From: Eubacteriales bacterium
GTDB lineage: Bacteria > Bacillota_A > Clostridia > Christensenellales > Aristaeellaceae
Reading direction: 5' to 3'
NCBI GenBank assembly: GCA_029974855.1
Contig: JARKQO010000147.1
Coordinates: 1-11,432, forward strand
DNA: 11,432 nucleotides
Made by a program: the position numbers and the translations under genes. A model generated the notes under the pieces. It worked only from the letters and a program-made list of their open reading frames with translations. It had not been told where the DNA came from and did not search any database. Positions 6,989-11,432 of this stretch are shown here, in pieces. The stretch's first letter is position 1. Each line of letters starts with the position of its first letter.

Positions 6989-9076
6989 TCAGGCTTCCTC
7001 AGAAGGCGCTTCCTCAACAGCCGCTTCCTGAACGGGCTCCGCCGGCTGCTCCTGGGGCTGCTGAACCGCTTCCAGGGCGCTGGCTTCCGCTTCCAGCTGC
7101 GCGCCCACTGCCTCGATGTTCACGGCCACGGCCTCTTCCCCATCCTCCACGGGCTGGGGCTCCTCATAGACCTCGGGCTCTACCAGAGCGCGAATGCTCA
7201 GGCTGATGCGCTTGGCCTCCGGGTCCACGGAGAGCACCTTTACCTGGATTTCATCGCCGATGTTCACGGCGTCCTCCACCTTGTTGATCCGGGTGGGGGC
7301 GCACTGGCTGATGTGCACCAGGCCGTCAATGCCCGGCTCCAGCTCCACAAAGGCGCCAAAGGTCGTGATGCGGACCACCTTGCCGTTCACCACCGCGCCG
7401 GGGGCGTACTTCTCGGGGGCCAGGTCCCAGGGCTTGGGCTGCATCTGCTTCAGGCCCAGCTGTACCCGTTCCCGCTGGGGGTCCAGGCCCAGGATCTTCA
7501 CATCCACTTCCTGATCCGGGGAGACTACCTGGGAGGGATGCTTCACATGGGCCCAGCTCAAATCCGTCACATGGATCAGGCCGTCCACCCCGCCAATGTC
7601 CACAAAAGCGCCAAAATCGGTGAGCCTGCGGACGACGCCGTGAATGACCTCGCCTTCCTTCAGCTTCCCCCAAATCTCGGTCTTCTTGGCGGCGGCCTCT
7701 TCCTTCACCACAGCCCGGCGGCTGGCCACAATGCGCCTTTTCTGCTCGTCCAGCTCGATGATCTTCAGCTTCATGGGCTTGCCCAGGAATTCGCCGATCT
7801 TTTCCACATAACGGTTGGAGAGCTGGGAGGCGGGCACAAAGGCACGGATGCCGTCCACCATGGCAATCAGGCCGCCCTTGACCACTTCCTTGCCAACGCC
7901 CTCCACATATTCGCCCTTTTCATGCTTTTCCACCAGCTCGGCAAAGGCCTTGCGGTTCAGCAGGTTACGCTGGGACAGCACCACGTTGCCTTCCCCATCG
8001 TTGACCTTTACCACCTCGACCTCGATCTCATCGCCAATCTTCACGTCCTCGGTCACCAAATCATCCCGTTTGATGAGCCCGTCGGACTTGAAGCCGATAT
8101 TCACGCAGACCTCATCCTCCGTGATCTGTACCACCGTGCCGGTCACCGTTTGTCCGGGTCTGATTCTGACCAGGGTCGCCTCCACATCCGCCATAAAACT
8201 GTCCTTTTCCGCTTCCTCCGTGGAGACAACCTGATCCATTTGTTCCTTGTCAGTCATGCGTGTGAAAACCTCCTTAAGTGACCAATCTGGCGTGCTGGCG
8301 CCAGCGGTGATCCCGATGGATTCCGAATGAATATCTGCAAAGCCCGGCGGAACCTCCGCCGCGCGCTCTACCCACAAGGTGCGAGAACAAATGCTCTTGC
8401 AGGTCTCAAACAGCTTGCGCGTATTGGCGCTGGTTTTGCCTCCCACCACCAGCATCGCGTCCGCCTGGGCAGCCAATTGCTTGGCCTCGGTCTGCCGCAC
8501 CACGGTGGCGGAGCAGATGGTATCCTGGACGGTCAGCTGATCCACCCGCTCCCTGAGCACCGGGAGAATGGCCTCCCAAGCCTCGTGGGGAAAGGTGGTC
8601 TGAGACACGGCCAGGGCTTGCTCCATCCTGGGCAGGTCCCTTGCTTCCTGAAGGCTATGGACCGTATACACAGGGCCCTTGCACCAGCCGATGGTACCCG
8701 TTACCTCCGGATGGTCGTGCTGCCCAACCAAAATCACCGGGGCGCCCCCGGCGCTGTACTTGCCCACAATATCGTGCAAGCGCGCCACATAGGGGCAGGT
8801 TAGATCAATGATTTTGCGGCTGCGGCGGGTAAGCTCCTCCAGCACCTCGGGGGCAACCCCATGGCTGCGGATGATCACAGCCTTCCCCTGGGTCTGGGCA
8901 ATATCGTCCACCTGGCGGACGCCCTTTTCCCGCAAATGGCGGATAACCTCCGGGTTATGCACCAGCTCCCCAAAGGTGACCACATCCGCCTCGGTTTCAG
9001 CTGCCTTTAAAGCCTCTTTCACCGCTCGGCTCACGCCCATACAAAAACCGGCGTGCTGCCCTACCAGAATCGGCAT
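6989..9076 (-). CDS. ispH-rpsA: bifunctional HMBPP reductase (IspH) - ribosomal protein S1 fusion
   Basis: One uninterrupted 695-aa frame. Residues 1 to about 270 are IspH, the 4Fe-4S enzyme that makes IPP and DMAPP from HMBPP in the last step of the MEP isoprenoid route. The cluster cysteines are Cys12 (GFCMGV), Cys94 (DLTCPYV) and Cys188 (TICSAT). His40 (VHNP), His122/Glu124 (HPEV) and SQTT (158-161) complete the active site. A short acidic linker leads to four S1 RNA-binding repeats at about 304-370, 390-454, 473-544 and 557-630; the last two carry FGAFV. An acidic Glu/Ala/Gln/Pro tail (about 631-695) ends the protein. S1 helps mRNA bind the 30S subunit. This fusion is known in Clostridia. 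Start 9076 has GGAGG upstream. It is the last gene of the hutP-cmk-plsC operon, 92 bp after plsC; a weak TTGCCA-N17-AAAAAT in that gap could be a second promoter. A strong internal ribosome site lies at the junction. Confidence 0.95.
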   Translation of the reverse strand: MPILVGQHAGFCMGVSRAVKEALKAAETEADVVTFGELVHNPEVIRHLREKGVRQVDDIAQTQGKAVIIRSHGVAPEVLEELTRRSRKIIDLTCPYVARLHDIVGKYSAGGAPVILVGQHDHPEVTGTIGWCKGPVYTVHSLQEARDLPRMEQALAVSQTTFPHEAWEAILPVLRERVDQLTVQDTICSATVVRQTEAKQLAAQADAMLVVGGKTSANTRKLFETCKSICSRTLWVERAAEVPPGFADIHSESIGITAGASTPDWSLKEVFTRMTDKEQMDQVVSTEEAEKDSFMADVEATLVRIRPGQTVTGTVVQITEDEVCVNIGFKSDGLIKRDDLVTEDVKIGDEIEVEVVKVNDGEGNVVLSQRNLLNRKAFAELVEKHEKGEYVEGVGKEVVKGGLIAMVDGIRAFVPASQLSNRYVEKIGEFLGKPMKLKIIELDEQKRRIVASRRAVVKEEAAAKKTEIWGKLKEGEVIHGVVRRLTDFGAFVDIGGVDGLIHVTDLSWAHVKHPSQVVSPDQEVDVKILGLDPQRERVQLGLKQMQPKPWDLAPEKYAPGAVVNGKVVRITTFGAFVELEPGIDGLVHISQCAPTRINKVEDAVNIGDEIQVKVLSVDPEAKRISLSIRALVEPEVYEEPQPVEDGEEAVAVNIEAVGAQLEAEASALEAVQQPQEQPAEPVQEAAVEEAPSEEA
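8255..8276 (-). promoter_or_regulatory. internal Shine-Dalgarno and ATG at the IspH/S1 junction
   Basis: On the minus strand, TAAGGAGGT (8276-8268) is a perfect 9-nt complement of the 16S rRNA 3' end. It lies 10 nt before an in-frame ATG (8257-8255). Starting there would give [11 protein letters not shown]..., a stand-alone 422-aa S1 protein with all four repeats. The spacing is slightly long. The bases also encode SLKEV, close to a conserved IspH C-terminal motif, so a coding coincidence is possible. Confidence 0.5.
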
Positions 9077-9156
9077 TCCATAAAAACCTCCAAAGGTCGT
9101 CAAATTACTATTCGCCGTAATTTTTCCGATTCCTTCTTTTCTGGCAAAGGAAAAGC

Positions 9157-9194
9157 AAAAAAGAAGCCTCAGGCAGCCGGGTTCCGGCTTTTTT
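9157..9194 (-). terminator. possible weak terminator or attenuator after plsC
   Basis: On the minus strand an A-run followed by GCC near the end of plsC can pair with GGCTTCTTTTTT just past its stop codon, with one bulge and a loop of about 17 nt. A small GC-rich inner stem (AGCCGG/CCGGCT) competes with it. The T-run is good but the stem is weak, so partial termination before ispH-rpsA is only a possibility. Confidence 0.3.
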
Positions 9195-9849
9195 CGTGGA
9201 CCGCCAGCAGCCCTTCGTAGGCCTGGACGATCCGCTCCAGCAGCCGGTCGCAGCTGGCCTTGTCAATGCCCGCCTCCGGCTCGTCCATCCGGATGGGATC
9301 GCCGTAATAGCAATCCACCCGCTTGAAAAGCCCGGGCCGGCGGCTGATCAGCGCGGGCACCAAGGGCACCTTGGCCCGCAAAGCCAAAATGGCGACCCCG
9401 CTTTCCAGATCCCGCATCACGCCCTCCTTATGGCGGGTACCCTCGGGAAAGATGCCCAGGGGGTGGCCTTCCTTCAGCGCCTTGAGGCAGGCGCGCACTG
9501 CCGCCATGTCCATATTGTGACGGTCTACCGGGATCATATGCAGCTGCGCAAACAGCCATTTCAGGAAAGTATTGGCCGCCAGCTCCTTCTTTCCTAAAAA
9601 GCGGATCTGGTACCGCTTGCACTTCCACCCGATGAGGAAAGGGTCCAGCATGTTGCTGTGATTGGCGATCAGCATAAAGGGCGCGTCCATTTGCAGCCGT
9701 TCCACATTGTGGTACCGGACGGGGAGCAAGCTATGAAACACCAACCAGCACAGGCCCTGGGCGAGGCGGTACAGAGTGGTGAAGCGTTCCCGGGGAGGCT
9801 GGGCCGCCGGAGCCGACTCCTGGATGTCATGGGGTGGGTTCCGGGTCAT
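9169..9849 (-). CDS. plsC: 1-acyl-sn-glycerol-3-phosphate acyltransferase
   Basis: PlsC adds the second acyl chain to lysophosphatidic acid to give phosphatidic acid at the inner face of the membrane. The 226-aa protein has the acyltransferase blocks in order: NHSNMLDPF with the catalytic His64 and Asp69 (HX4D), FLGKKEL (84-90), MIPVDR (105-110), and FPEGTRHKEG (134-143) for glycerol-phosphate binding. The region around 28-45 (YRLAQGLCWLVFHSLLPV) can act as a membrane-contact helix. It overlaps the cmk stop as ATGA (9846-9849), with GGAGGG inside the end of cmk, so translation of the two is probably coupled. The same pairing, followed by ispH-rpsA, is common in Clostridia. Acyl donor and lipid preference cannot be read from sequence. 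Confidence 0.93.
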   Translation of the reverse strand: MTRNPPHDIQESAPAAQPPRERFTTLYRLAQGLCWLVFHSLLPVRYHNVERLQMDAPFMLIANHSNMLDPFLIGWKCKRYQIRFLGKKELAANTFLKWLFAQLHMIPVDRHNMDMAAVRACLKALKEGHPLGIFPEGTRHKEGVMRDLESGVAILALRAKVPLVPALISRRPGLFKRVDCYYGDPIRMDEPEAGIDKASCDRLLERIVQAYEGLLAVHEKSRNPAA

Positions 9850-10526
9850 TGGGGGCTCCCTCCTACCCGCTGCCGAAGCAGCCGCTCAATTTCGTCCACC
9901 ACCTGGACCTGGGTCAGGTTCGAGGAATCCAGGAGCACCGTATCCTGGGCGGGCCGCAGCGGGTCCACCTCCCGGGTGGTATCCTGGTGATCCCGGCGGA
10001 TCACATCCTCCAGCACCTCCTGGTAGCTGTCGGTTGCTCCCTTGGCCTGGAGCTCCTGCCAGCGGCGCTGGGCCCGCACCTGAGGCGAGGCTGTGAGAAA
10101 GATTTTCAGGGTGGCCTTGGGCAGCACCTTGGTGCCAATGTCCCGGCCGTCTAAGATCATGGAGCAGCTTTCGGCCAAAGCCTGCTGCATCCGCACCATC
10201 CAACTCCGCACCGGGGCGAATTGGGAGCAGTTGGAGGCGGCCATGCTGATTTCCGCGGTACGGATCAACTCGGTCACATCCTTGCCGTTGATAAGGGTTC
10301 GCTGCTTGCCCTCCTGGAAGCGAACCTCCACCGCGCAGCGGGCCGCCAGCTGGGACATGGCCTCCTGGTCCCCGGTATCCAAGCCCTCCTGGATGGCCTG
10401 CCAGGCAAAGGCCCGGTACATGGCTCCCGTATCCAGGTGCGCGATGCCCAACCGGGCGGCCAGCATGTCCGCCACCGTGCTTTTGCCCGCTCCGCTGGGC
10501 CCGTCAATGGCAATCGATAAGTGCAT
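9846..10526 (-). CDS. cmk: cytidylate kinase
   Basis: Cmk phosphorylates CMP and dCMP using ATP, feeding CTP/dCTP pools and recycling CMP from phospholipid synthesis. The 226 aa match the family. The Walker A loop is GPSGAGKST (9-17), followed by DTGAMYRAF (32-40), the DGRDIGT motif (126-132) for nucleotide binding, TASPQVRAQRR (145-155), and the lid/C-terminal segment RRDHQDTTREVDPLRPA.D (177-195). Start 10526 is chosen over an upstream in-frame ATG at 10565, because GGAG lies 7 nt before it and the beta strand MHLSIAIDGPSG begins right away. It follows the hutP-like gene by 35 bp and overlaps plsC by 4 bp. No missing key residue was seen. Confidence 0.95.
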   Translation of the reverse strand: MHLSIAIDGPSGAGKSTVADMLAARLGIAHLDTGAMYRAFAWQAIQEGLDTGDQEAMSQLAARCAVEVRFQEGKQRTLINGKDVTELIRTAEISMAASNCSQFAPVRSWMVRMQQALAESCSMILDGRDIGTKVLPKATLKIFLTASPQVRAQRRWQELQAKGATDSYQEVLEDVIRRDHQDTTREVDPLRPAQDTVLLDSSNLTQVQVVDEIERLLRQRVGGSPQ

Positions 10527-10561
10527 GTAACGTCTCCGCCCCTTTGCGTGATCTGGCCAGG

Positions 10562-10984
10562 TCAAATGGCCCGGTGCCCCAGGCCTATGCAGACCTCGTC
10601 CAGATGTCCCAGGCCGATGCTGAAAAACAGCGCCACCGCCACATGCTCCCCAACGCGGGCGATGCCGATTTTACCGCCCACGCTCATGCCCAGGGCTTTG
10701 GGGGTAATCTGGTTCATGGCCTCCCGGGTGGCCCCCGCCACGCCGCCTTCCTCCAGGTGGGATTCGCTGATGACCTGCTCCCGCTTGGCCGCTACCACGG
10801 CCCGCTCCACAATGCGCACGATGCCGGGCAAAAAATCGCCCCCAAAATCAGCGGCGGCTGTGCTGATCCCCTCCATCTGGAAGGCCCTGCGAAGGCGCTG
10901 CTCTTCCTCGCGGCTTCCAGACATGCTCAGCTCAATGGCCGCCCGGGCCACCTCGCGGCTGCCCAGCTGGGCTTTCTCCTGCAT
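10562..10984 (-). CDS. HutP-family RNA-binding regulator-like protein
   Basis: A 140-aa protein of the HutP type. In B. subtilis HutP binds hut mRNA as an antiterminator when histidine and Mg2+ are present. Family features here are REVARAAI (10-17), the AAKRE.VI helix (65-72), EEGGVAGATREAM (78-90), the strong GGKIGIAR core (103-110), VAVALFFSIGLGHLDEV (115-131) and the end GLGHRAI. Compared with my recollection of the B. subtilis protein, positions of its ligand histidines (73, 77, 138) fall on Gly, Gly and Ala here, so a histidine-sensing role is doubtful. Start 10984 has GAGAGGGG upstream at 8 nt. It is the first gene of the operon with cmk, plsC and ispH-rpsA, under an extended -10 promoter. 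No histidine-use genes are nearby. The family call is good; target and ligand are unknown. Confidence 0.8.
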   Translation of the reverse strand: MQEKAQLGSREVARAAIELSMSGSREEEQRLRRAFQMEGISTAAADFGGDFLPGIVRIVERAVVAAKREQVISESHLEEGGVAGATREAMNQITPKALGMSVGGKIGIARVGEHVAVALFFSIGLGHLDEVCIGLGHRAI

Positions 10985-11024
10985 CCGGCGCACCCCTCTC
11001 ACGGTAGGCTTGGGCCAACGTGTT

Positions 11025-11053
11025 ATTATAGCATGCCTTCTTCCCTTGTGCAA
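11025..11053 (-). promoter_or_regulatory. extended -10 promoter for the hutP-cmk-plsC-ispH/rpsA operon
   Basis: On the minus strand the -10 box is a perfect TATAAT (11030-11025) preceded by TGC, which makes an extended -10. A weak -35, TTGCAC (11053-11048), sits 17 bp upstream. The start would be near 11018, about 34 nt before the hutP-like ATG. Confidence 0.75.
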
Positions 11054-11079
11054 AGGGGTTGCGGCATTTGGGCAGATCA

Positions 11080-11099
11080 ATTTCTCACGATTTCTCACG
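11080..11099. repeat. two tandem 10-bp repeats upstream of the hutP promoter
   Basis: ATTTCTCACG occurs twice in a row (11080-11089 and 11090-11099). The core TCTCACG occurs once more at 10997-11003 in the leader of the hutP-like gene, where it overlaps the ribosome site. On the operon strand the core reads CGTGAGA. It could be a regulator site, but three short copies are weak evidence. Confidence 0.4.
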
Positions 11100-11188
11100 G
11101 CTGAACTGGGCAGGCGCTGGCCTCAGTCGGCGAATACGGTGATCCACTCCGCGAGAAGCCGCCTTTCAATGCCCGCCAACGCCGCTTT

Positions 11189-11428
11189 TCAATACTGATT
11201 CCTTCGCTCATTGCCATGCTTGAAGTGGCCCGTGGCTTTTGCCATCATCAGTTGAGACGTTTTATCATCCGCATCCTTGATAGCGGCCATAAAGGCTTCC
11301 GCCTTTTTGCCATTCAAAGACGTCACTTGTTTCCCATGCCAGGATATAAAGACTTTTTTCTCTTTTGTGATTTTGTATGTAAAAACCTCTTCCTCCAGTT
11401 TTCCGCGCTTATCAATAGACGGGGCCAT
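11189..11428 (-). CDS. small conserved hypothetical protein (79 aa or more; 5' end at window edge)
   Basis: The visible protein is 79 aa, lysine-rich and without membrane segments or a signal peptide. It contains KRGKLEEEVFTYKITKEKKV, FISWHGKQVTSLNGKKAEAF and MMAKATGHFKHGNER. I recall similar short proteins with ISWHGK.VT.L.GKKAE.F and MAKATG.FK.GNE in Firmicutes, but no function is known to me. The ATG at 11428 is preceded by only GGAA before the window ends, so the true start may lie further out. The pattern of short basic and acidic stretches with a few aromatics suggests a small alpha/beta fold. Its bases are clearly AT-richer (about 42% GC by eye) than the operon beside it, which hints at a different origin. 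It points the same way as the hutP operon but is separated from it by about 200 bp that includes the promoter. Confidence 0.7.
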   Translation of the reverse strand: MAPSIDKRGKLEEEVFTYKITKEKKVFISWHGKQVTSLNGKKAEAFMAAIKDADDKTSQLMMAKATGHFKHGNERRNQY

Positions 11429-11432
11429 TTCC

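Noticed and set aside
5479..7017. Long minus-strand open frame (512 codons) opposite mtnA
   Set aside because: It runs across the purC/mtnA promoters and the terminator hairpin and shows Gly/His-rich low-complexity translation; mtnA motifs on the plus strand are intact.
6821..8281. Long plus-strand open frame (486 codons) opposite the S1 domain
   Set aside because: Antisense shadow of the four S1 repeats; it also reads through the convergent terminator.
10521..11198. Plus-strand frames opposite the hutP-like gene
   Set aside because: They cross the hutP operon promoter and give low-complexity Ser/Pro/Arg protein with no family.

Overview
The window is GC-rich (about 60% by eye) and looks like a chromosomal segment of an anaerobic Firmicute of class Clostridia. 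The main clues are a fused IspH-ribosomal protein S1 gene in an operon with cmk and plsC, a HutP-family regulator, biotin-dependent carboxyltransferase genes of the OadA/MmdA/OadG kind, and strong Shine-Dalgarno sites of the AGGAGG type. A high-GC gut or anaerobic-digester lineage, for example Oscillospirales or Christensenellales, is my inference and is not proven here.

Layout, left to right. (1) 1-111 is probably the 3' end of a plus-strand gene. A good promoter follows, then a small secreted protein of unknown function (212-793). (2) A convergent hairpin at 841-876 separates this from a minus-strand operon, transcribed mmdA-like > oadG-like > biotin carrier > oadA/pycB-like (4610 down to 886). 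These four genes supply both carboxyltransferase half-reactions, the swinging biotin arm and a one-helix membrane piece. No membrane beta subunit (OadB/MmdB/GcdB) is present, so the set resembles a membrane-tethered transcarboxylase more than a complete sodium pump. (3) A minus-strand purC with a terminator stands back to back with plus-strand mtnA; each has a readable sigma-A promoter and the two -35 boxes are only 30 bp apart. (4) A very long hairpin (6887-6941) closes mtnA and the next minus-strand operon. (5) That operon runs hutP-like > cmk > plsC > ispH-rpsA (10984 down to 6989), driven by a strong extended -10 promoter. It joins nucleotide, phospholipid, isoprenoid and translation functions. 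(6) A small, AT-richer conserved hypothetical gene lies at the right edge (11189-11428).

Most of the content is housekeeping. The items most worth a second look are: a perfect 9-nt Shine-Dalgarno sequence and ATG inside the ispH-rpsA fusion at the domain junction, which could give free S1; the beta-less carboxyltransferase operon with a divergent MmdA; a PurC whose otherwise well-conserved motifs are altered; and a HutP-family protein that seems to lack the classic histidine/metal ligands. I found no CRISPR array, transposase, tRNA or rRNA.
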